DNA from: Dreissena polymorpha
Taxonomy: Eukaryota > Mollusca > Bivalvia > Myida > Dreissenidae
Reading direction: 5' to 3'
Assembly: GCF_020536995.1 (NCBI RefSeq)
Contig: NC_068369.1
Span: 18,393,921 to 18,457,920, forward strand
DNA length: 64,000 nucleotides
Part shown: piece after piece, positions 1-12,800 of the stretch
How the letters are laid out: each line of letters begins with the position of its first letter
How positions within the stretch are numbered: the first letter of the stretch is position 1
Position numbers and translations under genes: made by a program
Notes under the pieces: generated by a model
The model's database searches: none
Told to the model about the DNA's origin: nothing
Seen by the model: the letters and a program-made list of their open reading frames with translations, nothing else

Positions 1-450
1 TCGTCATACAGTAACATAAATATCTTAAACATATTAACATCCATACCATCTGCATTGTTATGAATAAACATATCTTCTAAATCATTGATAAACATGGAAA
101 ATAAAAAGGGAGATAAGCACTCCCCCTGACGTACCCAAAGAGTGCATGTGTATTCATCACTTAACTTATTGCAATACTTAACTCTAGACTTAACAGAATC
201 GTATATTAATTTAACACTATTGAGTATATTACCTCTAAGTCCCAGCTGTATCAGCTTAAACCAAAGATTTTCGCGAACCACATAGTCAAACGCTTTAGTA
301 TAATCAACACATAATGTATAGAGTTGTTTCCCTTGATTCAGAACATGTGTTATTAAACCGTTAAGCACAAATATGTTATCTACCGTACTCATATTTGCCC
401 TAGGCGTTTGCATGTGATCAATAGATTTGAAGATGCTATGATGTGCATGC
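1..450 (-). mobile_element. LINE (non-LTR) reverse transcriptase fragment
   Basis: The minus strand reads through without a stop as a reverse transcriptase core. In order it shows a finger segment (VDNIFVLNGLI), motif A (CVDYTKAFD) and motif B (VRQGECLSPFLFSMFINDL), then LLYDD at the window edge, where this family normally has LLYADD. The fragment is therefore one alanine codon short at the catalytic YADD box, suggesting a dead copy. The N-terminal side fades out near base 450 and the C-terminal side leaves the window. Motif spelling is of the type common in molluscan jockey/CR1-like LINEs; the exact clade cannot be settled from this piece. Confidence 0.88.
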
Positions 451-894
451 GTAGTGAATGTATATATTTTATATACAAAATGATGAATCTACGTGCGTTA
501 TTTATAGTGTGTATATTGTTATGTCACCTATTTTGCGATGTACTTTCGATTTAATATCGCGAAATTTTATTACCGATTATACTGAAAATATGAAAACTTA
601 ACAACTGTTTTAAAGTAATGTAAAATACAAGTCGTGATATTTTAATCAATACAAACTAATTATTGCAAAAAAAAATCGGTATTTTAAAACTTTACTTTTT
701 TCGTCAATCTGGTTGACGGTCCCTTTAAAGGTTCATATTATATGTTGTTTAAACAAAATAAAGAGGTGTCAGCTTGTCTGTATTTCCAACTAAGCATTTT
801 TCCCCTAAACTCTAGCGCAATTCGGGATATGTCAATCAATAAGGTTCGACAAATTGGTCAGGATGTCTGTGTTTCACGAATCATGTAAAAATAT
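451..894. other. AT-rich stretch without gene
   Basis: I see no coding signal or recognisable repeat here, only AT-rich sequence with stops in all frames. Confidence 0.5.
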
Positions 895-1140
895 TCAGCC
901 GCATTCTGGGAAAATCGGACTTAATTCATGTGCGGAAAGTATCAAGACAAATTAGCCTGTGAACACCGCACACGTTGATTAGGGAAGGCACTTTGCCCTT
1001 TTTGATTTTTTCGTTTAAAGGATGCCTTTTTTAAACGAAAATCCAGTGTAAATGGAAAGTGTCCTCCCTAATGCGCATGTGCGGATGGCACAGGTTAATC
1101 TAGAACGAAAATTTACTAACATACGCCCAGCTTTCCACGA
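895..1140. repeat. degenerate palindromic miniature repeat
   Basis: Contains the phrases AATTAGCCTGTG and TTCGTTTAAAGGATGCC and a mirrored half around 1070-1100. These are diverged forms of the bivalve repeat whose consensus carries inverted TTAGCCTGTGC blocks; better copies lie near 54.5 and 55.8 kb. A short ORF across it has no coding support. Confidence 0.5.
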
Positions 1141-1616
1141 GCAGACGTCAGACGGTATATCTTTACTTGTTCAATTAAAGGAAAATCATCGCATATTACC
1201 CTTATGTCCCTTAAATGCAAGCATCCACATTGTTTATATGATTTTATGTAACACTTTGTTTCTATAAAGTTAATAAATTCAACTTTGTCTTTTAAATAGT
1301 AATTTAAACTGCTGGGATCATGTATATATTTTTCCCCAGCACATTTGCTATCATTTTGAGAGAGAAAAAGACAACTTCAGATAAATAATGTATTTAACTA
1401 AAATGTTAAAGTCCAGCGCAAACTGGTTCTAAGTTTATATGTTTAAAGAAAATTTAAAATAAATAACTTAACAAGATAAGTATTGATGCAAAGCATCAAA
1501 GGGCGTCGGGAATTTCAGTGTAAAAGGCACTCAAGGAAGTTACATGTTTTTTTCTACTGTAAATATTAATATATTTGCCGATTATATTAAACAAAATAGA
1601 AAAAGATACTGGTAAA

Positions 1617-1728
1617 ACCATTATCTATGATTTTGTGTTATAACCCCCAAATAACCATTATTTATGATGTTGTGTTATAAACCCCAAATAACTATTATCT
1701 ATTATTTTGTGTTGTAACCCCCAAATAT
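1617..1728. repeat. tandem repeat, about 51-bp unit, 2-3 copies
   Basis: The phrase TTTTGTGTTATAACCCCCAAATA recurs with few changes at about 51-bp spacing, so this is a short minisatellite in the intergenic region. Confidence 0.8.
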
Positions 1729-1909
1729 TTCATAGTTCATTTTATTTATATTGTTTTCCTTTTTTTACTGGCATCCGTGTGCAGTTTTCATTAATGGAAC
1801 AGAACTGTGTAGGTTTTAAAAAATCTGCTTCATCTTGTAAGCGTAATTTCATATTTTTCCCAACTTCAAGGCGAGATGATTCTGAACTTATGCTTACGTT
1901 GCTCATTTA

Positions 1910-2530
1910 CGATAGGGGTTGAGTACTCATTGATATGAAAACACTGTAAAATTTTGAATAAACTGAAGGAAAACTGTAAATTGCATGAAGAAGCTGCATT
2001 TCACAATACTTTGAAATTCATTAAAAGATCATAATAGATTTCTTGCTCCGATATTCATCATTTTCAATAGGGTTCGAGTAATACTGATATAAAAACACTT
2101 AATAAGTTTGGAAAGATTCAGATGAAAGTTGTGAAATCTTTTAAACAAGTGGAAATTGTTTATTTTGTCAAATTTAATGGAAAAAATTGTGGACTTATTG
2201 TCCCGATGTTTCTCATTTTAAATGAGGTAAAAATGCTCATTGATATGAAGACACTGTAAGTTTGGAAAGAATCTGATGAAAAATGTTGACATAATAACCT
2301 AACCAAGCAGTTTTTTACTTTTATTTTTAAATTCAAAGAGACGTAATTCTTGACTTATGGTCCGATATTGCTCATATAGAGTTTGGGTTGGGTCCTCATT
2401 GATAAAAAACCTGTGCAAGTTTGGGAGCTATCGGATGAAAATTTTGGACTTCGAACAACGATTTCAAAATTTCTCAAATTATAAGGAAAATAACTATGGA
2501 CGTAATGGTCGGATAATGCTAATGGGCCAA
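1910..2530. repeat. diverged tandem repeat, about 160-bp unit, four copies
   Basis: The phrase TCATTGATATGAAAACACTG followed by GTTTGGAAAGA and GATGAAAA returns four times with strong divergence. It is followed by TACGTGTCGCGCTTC, which is itself repeated near 2695. The arrangement matches the tandem-unit elements seen elsewhere in the window, but this copy is old. Confidence 0.55.
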
Positions 2531-3006
2531 TACCACCTGGATATGAATACGTGTCGCGCTTCGCGCTCTATATGTGATTCTTAAAAAAAAACTCCGAGGA
2601 GTGCTTGAGTCTAGAGAAACGGGTTGCTGGGACACAGCTCCTCCTTGATAAGCGGCTGCTTCCTTTATCGCAACGCATTGTTACAATCAATAATACGTGT
2701 CGCGCTTCATTCTCTATATGTAGTAGGGATAGTACTTAGGGCCTATGATAGACAACCATAAAAATACATGGATAATAGATGTGTTGATTGCATTTGTTTG
2801 TTAATATAAAAACACGTGTTTTTTTAAAGATATTTAAGTGATGTCAGAAATTTTAATTAACGTTGTCACCACGCGGCATCCATTAATTTTAATAAAAATG
2901 TCCACTTGTAGTAAAATGGATCTTAAATTGTCTACATAAAATAAAGCTTTATTACATTTATTAACCTGACTGAAAAAAATTGTCAGCCGCCGAACTGTTC
3001 CGTTCG

Positions 3007-3096
3007 TGCCGGAACCCGGGATTGAACCGGGGGCCTTAAGATGATTGTTGCGTAAACAACTTCAGTATAACGCTCTCCCAACTGAGCTATTCCGGC
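3007..3096 (-). tRNA. tRNA-Phe(GAA)-like gene with candidate 17-nt intron
   Basis: The minus strand folds as a tRNA. The 7-bp acceptor stem (GCCGGAA with TTCCGGC), 4-bp D stem (GCTC with GAGC) and 5-bp T stem (CCCGG with CCGGG) all pair perfectly, with discriminator A. The A box TAGCTCAGTTGGGAGAGCG and B box GGTTCAATCCC are good. The anticodon GAA is at 3061-3063. Seventeen extra bases (3043-3059) sit exactly after position 37, the usual nuclear tRNA intron site, and contain a small GTTG/CAAC hairpin. Two of five anticodon-stem pairs are mismatched, so it could be a pseudogene. A run of T on the minus strand about 30 nt downstream could end transcription. Confidence 0.65.
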
Positions 3097-3100
3097 TGAC

Positions 3101-4450
3101 ATCATTTATTGGATGATTTACTGCTATTTGGTGAAGTTGTGTATAGCGATCGTTATTATATGTCTATTAATAAACTAATACATTGTACGTTTTCGTACCA
3201 CTACGCCTTCCAATAAACTTGCTTGCGCGATAGGTCGTCAAATATCGTACTACATTGATTCTCCACTATATAAGCAAAGTAGAAAAACCACAAAATAAAT
3301 ATATTTTGATTATGTTTTGTTTTTATACAAAACCAGAAAGTTTCGCGCTTTTGCCCAGTCCTGTGATCTTTCCCCTGTGATCAGTTGTGGATCAGTTATA
3401 AATTAAAACAATTAGCTTTGCATTATTGGCAACAAATGTTGTAAAAAATGTAATAGGCACAAATGCAGTACTTATTTACACTAATTTACACAAAAATCAC
3501 CACAATGCAAGATATTCTTTAAACAAAAATATAAACATCGATCCGTAAAATAACTTCTCCTCTCATAAGCGAAAAAAAAGCATTACTCCGACATACTCCG
3601 ACAGATTACCCAGTCCATCTTCCAGATGCAATTAAAAGGTTTAACGCCTCCATTCCGTTCTTTTATGTTTATCTCAAGAGGACCAAACTTATGGATAAGA
3701 GGCGTGTTTATTGTATGGTTAACATTAATGAAATAACCTTATTTACGGGCAGTAATTTTTTGATAAAGCACCGGTGGATAAAATAAATATCAGCAGGAAA
3801 CAAGAAACATACAAGGCTTAATGACCCTGTGTAAACTTTCTCTCTTAAATTTAACATTTTAAATTGATATGTTTATAATTCCGTTACGTTTTATGAAGTA
3901 ATTTGTATAAGAAACTTAAGTAGTATTTGATGATTAATGTTTGCCCCACTTGTCGCCACAGGGGTTCACTTTCTTCCTTGTTTACACATGGGTGAGGCCG
4001 TGGTCTATCCTAAGACTTCTATATTTATTAATATCTTTGAACTATTTACCCTAAAGTCGATTTTTTTTTAAATAACCATGAGGTATATAGTTTAATGAAT
4101 AGTGATTTCAACATTTAATATTATCAAGAAGCACATTTATCATAAATGTCTATTTATTTTGAACAAAAATGCAATGCTAACCGACATATATTATATAACA
4201 CAGATCCATGTAGCTTTTACACAAATTCCTCAACGTTAAGAAAATCAAACCTCTCTTTAAAATAAATATTTTATGTTTCCTATATGTTACATCAAGTATA
4301 ATCAGTTGAGGATATTCCTTGATAAACTAAAAATATCTTTAAACCATACTCGTTTTCTTATGTTATGAAATTTCATGCATTTAGTTAAATACTAGGGATC
4401 AATTTTCTTGGCACTTTTACTTATCTGACACCTGAACGTGTTTTTTCTAT
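3101..4450. other. intergenic, nothing recognised
   Basis: AT-rich sequence with scattered short ORFs of no coding character; no repeat family that I can name. Confidence 0.45.
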
Positions 4451-4702
4451 GCCTTTCTGTCATAAGTTTTGTAAATAACGTTTCGTGATATGAAAATAAA
4501 GATGTTTCCATAAATGCCGTTTTATAATAAAATACAGCCACCACCATTATTATAAAACATATGTTCACTATGAGTGTTTCGATGCCTTTCTGTGATAAGT
4601 ATAAGAATTGTAAACGTTTCGTGATATGCAAATAAATATGTTGACATAAATGCCATTGCATAATTAAATACAACCACCACCATTATTATATAACTTATGT
4701 TC
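4451..4702. repeat. two-copy tandem duplication, about 125-bp unit
   Basis: Two successive blocks share GCCTTTCTGT, ACGTTTCGTGATATG, CATAAATGCC and CCACCACCATTATTATA. Overlapping ORFs on the minus strand arise from this duplication and are not genes. Confidence 0.75.
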
Positions 4703-4789
4703 ACATAAAGTTTGCACGAAGCATATTCCCCATTAATTTAAATGCTGCAGTCGTTAAAAAATCGAGTTTTAGTGTGTATAAGCAGAACA

Positions 4790-4910
4790 TTAGCGCGCGT
4801 TAATTTTAAATTAACAATCAACTTACGAAAACATAGGCTAATCTGGAACGACACTTTAAGTACATGTATTAAGCCCAGTTTTCCCAGAACGGGGCTCAGA
4901 TATTCAATTA
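4790..4910. repeat. fragment of the TTAGCCTGTGC-type miniature repeat
   Basis: Contains AGGCTAATCTGGAACGACAC and ATTAAGCCCAGTTTTCCC, typical of one half of the bivalve palindromic repeat. Only one half is present. Confidence 0.5.
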
Positions 4911-5239
4911 GCATGTCGGTATCTTATCGACAAGAACGTCTATCAAAAATAATATCGCATTGGCACAATAGGACAAAAGAAACATATTAAGAAAGCATTT
5001 AGGGGATACATGTACCTTTAATTGCATGTTGGTCATATATGACAACACCTTTCTCAATGCCCTTGTCTTCCAGAAGAAACAACACTATTGCGAAATTATT
5101 TTTTTAAGAAAACACATTTAAAACGCATCTTTAATGAAGGATACTTTAAATGACTATGGTATTTTAAATACTATTTCTTTAATTATATGCTTATGTTTAC
5201 ACAATGCATTTCATTATCAACAAGATATGTGTTTGTCAG

Positions 5240-5512
5240 AAACACTGTGTCCCCTTTTGCGCCGCTTTGAAGCTATATATTTGAGCTTTGACCTTGAAGG
5301 ACCTTGAAGGATGACCTTGACCTTGACCTTTTACCACTCAAAATGTGCAGCTCCATGAGATACACATGCATGCCAAATATGAAGTTGCTATCTATACTAT
5401 TGCACAAGTTATGGATAAAAGGTTAAAGTTGGAGCAAAAACACACAAACAAACCAACAGACAGGGCAAAAACAATATGTCCCCCGCTATAGTGTTGGGGG
5501 GCATAAAAAACC
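5240..5512. repeat. GACCTTGACC-type repeat ending in a G-run hairpin
   Basis: Starts near a GACCTTGAAG duplication, continues through CCACTCAAAATGTGCAGCTC, and ends in GTCCCCCGCTATAG facing GTTGGGGGGCATA, a terminal hairpin. The layout (short tandem units, AACAGACAGG tract, end hairpin) resembles Helitron-like non-autonomous repeats of bivalves. Confidence 0.6.
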
Positions 5513-6876
5513 AATTCACTGCTATTATAACTGATCTCAAAGCGAATCTTGTCGCATGCGTGATTTTCTTTCCACTGCTAGTAACTATCGATTCATATGG
5601 GACTAAACAATATACGAAGAAAGTAGGATTCAGGTATCAAAAATATATCAGGTGTTCGTTATTTAGGATTTTTTAAGTTACAAGCGTTTGATTTTATTCA
5701 GTTTAATTGATATTTATCTATTCTTTATATGCTCCAAGTGTTGTCATAAAGAGTATCAAAATACATTTATTTATCAGATTTGAATAACTTTGATACTAAT
5801 ATAAAGTACATCCTTTTATAATACACATTATGGTTCTATACACGTTACTTCTTTAATAAGTTAAGAAGTACGCTTTTTGTACCGAATATCCGTATTATTT
5901 TAATATCGATAAGAGCGTACGCTTTCAAAGAATTATCAAAACAAATGTTATTGAAATATGATGTATCAGAAATAAAAAAGTCACTTAAAAGAGCTTATAA
6001 ATGTATTTATATTTTCACTAAGTGTGACTACAAAAGTTCGTGTGGTATATATTTCAGCAAAGCATCTATATGAATTGTACTGACAGAATGATTAGATCAC
6101 ACTTGTGAAAACATTAGCGCAGGCATTGATGTCAATAAATTAAAAAAATATGTGTCACAGGGATTTCATTTTAAATATCACACACAAATATAAAAACGCT
6201 TAAAATAATAGGGAGCGCAGTGAATAAATGCCAACTCGCACAGGGTAGACTCAGCTTAATTAACCACCTGCATTTTTGTAGCACGCATATCTTGTGGCAA
6301 TCGCGTGTCTTTATCTAGCGACTTGTTATCGGTATCCATTGTCAAGTAAGTTATTGGGCAAATTATGCCAGTATCATTGCATGACATTTACAGGAATGTA
6401 AACTATATCCCCATACGATTGTTGATGATATGCAGTAATCTTCGTGTCATGTTACGCAATGGCCACACTTGAATAATGTAAGACCAACAAACGGTAGCCA
6501 TAAGAATTTGCCCTCGATTTATAAACAAGCAATTGGGCTTATCTTTAAGAAGTTTGTATCAAAATTATGACATTTTGATATTACTGAATCATACAAACTT
6601 ATGATGACAACATGACAAGTATAAATGTGCCGTGGTTAAATCAGTAATAGCATATGGTCAAATATAAAATAGTCTGAAGATATCGTTTGTTTTTTATACG
6701 TATATCTACGTGAAAAGATCCGTGTTTGGCATACAATTATAGAACATATCTTATTAAATGTAATTTAATAACATTTAACAAAAACGAAAAAGTGGCGGAT
6801 TGAACAAGTTGGACCATTCATTAAGAGCATTATTCTATATTGATTGTAATTTAAAACTTAAAGGAAAACAGCAGTT
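5513..6876. other. upstream region of the VWA7-like gene
   Basis: No ORF of coding quality and no clear repeat. Its last few hundred bases should hold the promoter of the plus-strand gene that starts at 6877, but I cannot point to a convincing core element. Confidence 0.45.
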
Positions 6877-9800
6877 ATGTTTTTGGTCAACTGCATTTTC
6901 CTCGTCGTGTTACTAGAAAGTGTGTCGTTTGGTCAGAATGTTGTATCAACATCAGAAGACGTATGGATAAAAGCACCGGAAAATGAAGGTTGTAAAGGCG
7001 TTCGCAAAATAATACAAATATTAAGTTTTAATACAAATACAAAATGAATCATCATTCACTTTAAGACTTTCCTATTTTATATCAAAAATTGACACTTTTA
7101 AAATACAATTTTGAAATCACATTTGATAAATTAACGTGTTTTTAAAATAATAGTTTTAATTATGAATGGATAAGATTAATTATTAAATGTATTTAATGTG
7201 AATAAACATAGTTTGCAATTGATTGCACAAGTTGGTATACGTTATGATAATCTTTGTTATAAAATATCTCCATGTACAACCTTGTATTATATACATCCGT
7301 TATATATCCATTTTTCTATTGAATACTAGTTCAAAGGAGTGTTTTTTTAAGTTAATGTGATATTGTGTGACTACTCAATGATTGGCCACAAGTGTTTTAA
7401 AAAATTTACGAAAGCACATAATTGTCTTAAATCATACAGCAAAACATTAAACAAAACTAACATCTACAAATTATTTACTGCAGAGGTTACCGCTATCATT
7501 CCCAAATATTGGATGGAATACTAAATGTGCCTTCTAATGCGACAATGTATCTGATGTCGTATTCGACCAGCCTCAATTCAGACCACCCAGCGCATTAGCA
7601 CCGTCGCGTCAGAAGCTACCCTAACCGCTAATGAGACAACGAAAAATTGCGAGACTTTATAGCGGACAGGGCATATGACATAACATTTATTTTGCATAAC
7701 ACGGCTTTATTATAATTGTGTTTATTGTCGCAGAGGCTCGAGTAAAAAGACAACTTACGGGCCTTGACCTTTACCATCGCATCGCCGACGCTTCCGGTGG
7801 CACAGTGTACGAGACGGACAAGACGAATATTGCCACCGTTGTCGACATCATCAAGGTACATGGTTTCTGTAATTGCGGATCATGTATCCGTAGAATTTAC
7901 ATGTTTACGATGCTTCAGTTCATTAATTAACATTTATTGGGAAGGTCATATAAGACACCCCAAAACGTGAGCATTAAGCAAAACAAACCTAGAATCTGCA
8001 AAAACAAAACGCGTCACAAAACTCCATGAGGGTTATTCACTTGACTTTTTGAACGCCAAGCTCAGCTTTATTTTTAATCTGGCGACACAACCTAAATTAC
8101 CAAAGTAAAATGTAATCTTTTACAATACAACAACGCTTCAATGAAAACTTATTTTTTAAACCCACTTCAATTGCTACCAGGATTCCGTGGCCTCCAAACC
8201 TTTAGTGAGTGTCCTAAAGTTCGCTCAACTATCAAGTAGCAACAACACTTTCGAGATCCCAGTTGACGATTTGGTTCGTAACTTAACGATCAAGATACAA
8301 AGTGCATCGGCGTCCTTGCCTGGGATCGAACTTTTCAAACCAAACGGTAAGGATAGAGGAAATTATTCCCAGATACTTGTGTGGGCAGCATATAACGGAT
8401 AGTTTTTCTCGATCTATCGGCATGGATATGCGAATTTCAAGCAAGGGACAGAGGTTTTCAGACATATTGGTTAGGAAGAGGGACCGCATATTTGCAATAT
8501 ATTTTATACACCTACTTAAAATAATAATTGAACTTTCACTTAAACAGTGATGAAGCTGTTAAAACATGTAGGTGACATGTGTCATTCACTTTCTAACACA
8601 TAAAAATTATATCTTTAAAGACACGGTTGGTAGTTCATACTTTCAGCGTGATTGGTAGTTTCTAAATAAGTGTTGAATACAAATAAGTTTGTTTAGCTAG
8701 GCTTAGAAAACGTAAAACTATTGTCTCCCCGATGGACTAAGAATAGATTGCTTTAAAGTCAGGGCGATAGCTTGTTAGAAAAAATATGCTAAATATATCC
8801 AACGTACGGATAAGGCTTTTAAGACATGTTGGAAATTTTTAGTACTTTGGAATAATTCCATGGTTACAGCGATAACGCTGGGTTATGTTCCAAGAATATA
8901 ACATTGTATACTTTTAAGGTATTGTTATAATGAAACATCCAAAGCGAAATGGTTTGTAAAAGTCGGCGTATGTGTCACATTTTTCTGGAATTTTAAAGGT
9001 CAAATTGCAAATAGAGGTTGAATTCTACGAAATAATACCATCAGTATCTCAAACATCACTTAGCATGTGTAAAACATAAACTGCATTACACCTAAGAAAC
9101 ATCAACTTTCCCTTGCGAAGCTAAAAGATTATTCATTTGCGAGGACAGTGTCCCACTTTCTGTCCATGTTACAGGCAGTAAAGAGACATTTGGTGACAAG
9201 CACTTCGCTGCGAGCTCTACCTTGGGGAAAAAGTTGATGGTCATAACGCTGTTTGTAAGAAACGCTACTTTAAATAAAATTAAAACAGGCTACAAATAGG
9301 CAAAAATACAATTTACTTGTTTAAAGACGTCGATGATAAATATGACGATAATTTACTTTATAATTTATAGTTTACTATGTTTGGTGTCATTTGTTATGTT
9401 GCTGCTTCTTATGGTTAAGGCTGTTTACATATGTTTTATTATTTTAGTTCTTTAAAGACTTGTCAATTAGCTATATTTGATAATTCGTCCCTTTCGTTTG
9501 AATTACTTTTCACTTGTGTAATGTTCAGACCCCAACACCCGGCCCCTGGCGTATTCGCAGGACATCAAACCAAGAACTGTTGGTGGAGGTACAGGCAAAG
9601 ACTGACCTCGACTTCCAGTACAAGCTGCTTACACCGAGTATGGATGGGTACGGGCTTTATCCGCTCACAGGTAGACCGATTGCAGGTACGGTGTGCTTGC
9701 TTAATGTTTTAAACATATCTATTTGTTGAAAGTTATTTAACACTAAACTATCTTGTCGGGTTTCTTGCTTGTTTAAGTTTGCCTTTTTTGGCATATGGAA

Positions 9801-12800
9801 TGTGTATCAAACCATGCCACAGTTTAGGTACCATGCCAAGCGTAACGGTTAATACAAGCAAATTAAACTTAAACGAGCTTCAATATTTACCGGTAATTGG
9901 AGTTGTAATAGACATGCTGAAGTTTCTTTTCTGGAAAATATAGTCATTTAAGTCCCTTATATTTATAATTCTCTTCGAAATCAGAAATTATATTTCATGA
10001 TAACCATAATACTAATTTTCTATAAATATTTAAATTCCTTTTACATTGTACAAGCATGGAAATAACGGTGAATAGTTGGTATGATTTTGAGAATGAGAGT
10101 TTATTTCCCTCAGGCAACAATTGTATGTAATTTGGTTACTGAAAATTCATTTATTCCAGGCGACAATACAACTATCCAAATCAACGTTCCATTGGCCGAA
10201 AACGTGACGTCAGTTGATCAGGTCATTTTGGTGGACAAAAATGGCGCCATGTTGTCCCACAGTCCTCTAGTTCTGGTAGGCGGAAGCAAAGCGGGGAAGA
10301 CACTGCTGAAATCAAACATAATAATTCCTTCCACAGTAAGTGAATTAAATCTATGTTTCCTGTTGAGGAGGACATTGATTTCAATGTGTGCAGTGTTGTT
10401 TTTTTTTGGTTTCTCGTGCGGTTATGACATCGATTGACAATAACAACAGGAAATATAAGAGTATTGTTCATCTACTCCTTTTATGTTGAAAGAAAACACA
10501 AAATGATAAACTGTCTTATATTAAGAAGCTTGGGGATTTCTTTATGATTTAAATAAAAATTAAGAAAACATGTCAATATGGACTTGTTTTGTTTTAAAAT
10601 TTCTGATTCGAGTGGCAATTCGTATTAAGTATTTTTCATTTCTCATTTTGATGGGGAAAAAACTCACATTATCATATCTAATAGTTATATAGCATCAGTC
10701 AAACCACTTTTTATCTATTTGTTAATCTACATACATCAAATAAAATACGCTGAAATGAAAATACGAGCATACTTTTATCTGTGTCATTTTTTTTTAAATT
10801 AAATTTACTTACGTTTTCAAATATTGTTTTAAATTTGGAAGGATTTCCGACTTGCGATTGAGGGTCGTGACAAGCACGGTCACGTATTCCGGAGGTTGAA
10901 CCCGGAACTGATTACCACCCTCGCCATTAAACTCCAAGTGCTTCCTCTCTCAGGTAACACATGAAAAGTGATATATGTAAGTGCTACGAGCTTTTGCCGC
11001 ATTTTGGTAGGGGCATTTGGTCTCTAGGGTCTCGTGTGGGTGTTCGGTTTAATTGGTTGGTAAACAATTATATATTTAGTTGAAAATTACACATTTCGTA
11101 TGGAAATTTTATTGTCAATAAATATCTGATTATAATATTTATTGGCTTTCGACAAGCGTTAATTATGCTATCGTATTAAGAGTTTTGCTTGGAAAAGGAA
11201 AGTGTATGCTTAAAAGTCAATTTACACTAACTCTTAAGTGTAAAGATATTCAGTGTCGCTTACATTATCCAATTACGCGGAACCCTGAAGCATTATTCAA
11301 TAGGACAGAACAATCTATGGTAAACAAAATATGTTGAATGCGTTCATTTTAGGATCCCTGTACGTGAACCAGACGATTTCTATCCCATACCTAGTGGGGA
11401 GTCCCGGAAGTGGCGTCAGGGTCACCGTGAACATCTCAGATGACCTTGGCTTCGCACTGAGCCCCATATCTCACTCCCACACTTTGAGTACAAACTCAAC
11501 CCAGAATGGAACTTTTATACTACGAGCTGGACCGACCAAAGGCGTCACATGGTATTATAACGTCCTTTTTCGTTTCCACATTTTAAATGCATTTTTTTTA
11601 AGAAATATTTTATTGCAAAATTATGGAAATGTGAGACCGTCTTCTGTGTCGTAATTAAATCTAAACGTGAAGGATTCCAGTTAGTGTCAAAAGCAAAACT
11701 TTTTACCAAAAATGTTTTCTTTGTTTCAATACAATAATGGATATGATCAGATTTTTCTATAAATTTATATTCAATGTATTTCAAACTGCTGTATTATTTG
11801 TTTCCATAAAAAAAATCAAAAGATAAGTAGTGTTAATAAGACGGTTGTATGTGGTATCTACCTGCAAATGCGGGTCGACTCGATAACTTCTGTGCACACC
11901 ATATAGCTCAAATATACTAACACCTGTCGTTCGTCTTCCAGCACGATCACCATATCAGCGCGCGCAGACCGGGCCCCCGCGAACCAAGTGCAGTACAGCA
12001 TTCTGAGGATGATTGTAGAGGAGAAGATCGTCAAGGTAATTACCAGTCTGGATCTGCAGACGCTTTATTGAGGAGTCCGAAGATAGCCGATGTATCACGA
12101 TTGGGTAATTACCTGTGTCATTCTACTCCCACAGAGAGGGAATATATTGGAGTCACGTTGTCGGAAAGTCGGTCGGTCATATTTTGGCCCTCATTAAACG
12201 TTCGAAGGAGGAAGAACAAACTACCTCCACATTTCTTGCGTTTAAATCAAAACTTAAATATGTCATTAATATGCAATTTATATGAGCCATATGCCCTTCA
12301 ACAAAGTTGGCAAGTAATGCATGGGTTTAAGTCACATTTTTACTAAGCTCTCGTTTGCCTAAATTTAAATGATAAGTCATGATTTCGATAATTATTTTGT
12401 TTTTTACTGTGTATTACATGGCGTGTTTTTGATGCCATGAAGTTTTCGGCATGAAGATTTCGTCATGAAGTGCATTTTATTTTTATTATACGTATGATTC
12501 ATACACAACGACATAAATAAGTCATTTAAAACTAATATTATTCATTTCAAATATTTCAGATTATGGATAAAACACCGCCGACGTGCAGAGTAACAAATCT
12601 AAATGGAAAATGTGATATCGGTAGCGACGTTTGCGCATGCGCAAATCAGACATGGAGAATGACAGCGGAAGTGTCCGACAACGAAAGCGGCTTGTTCTCG
12701 GTATTTCCGTCCGGAGCCGGAAACGGATCTACGTTCAACCACACGGTATTCTCATCTGGACACAAACCGGCCGACGGAAAAATCATCGCTTATCTTACGT

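Noticed and set aside
10081-10437. 118-codon plus-strand ORF as a separate gene
   Set aside because: Its middle is exon 6 of the VWA7-like gene; both ends run into intron sequence past clear splice sites.
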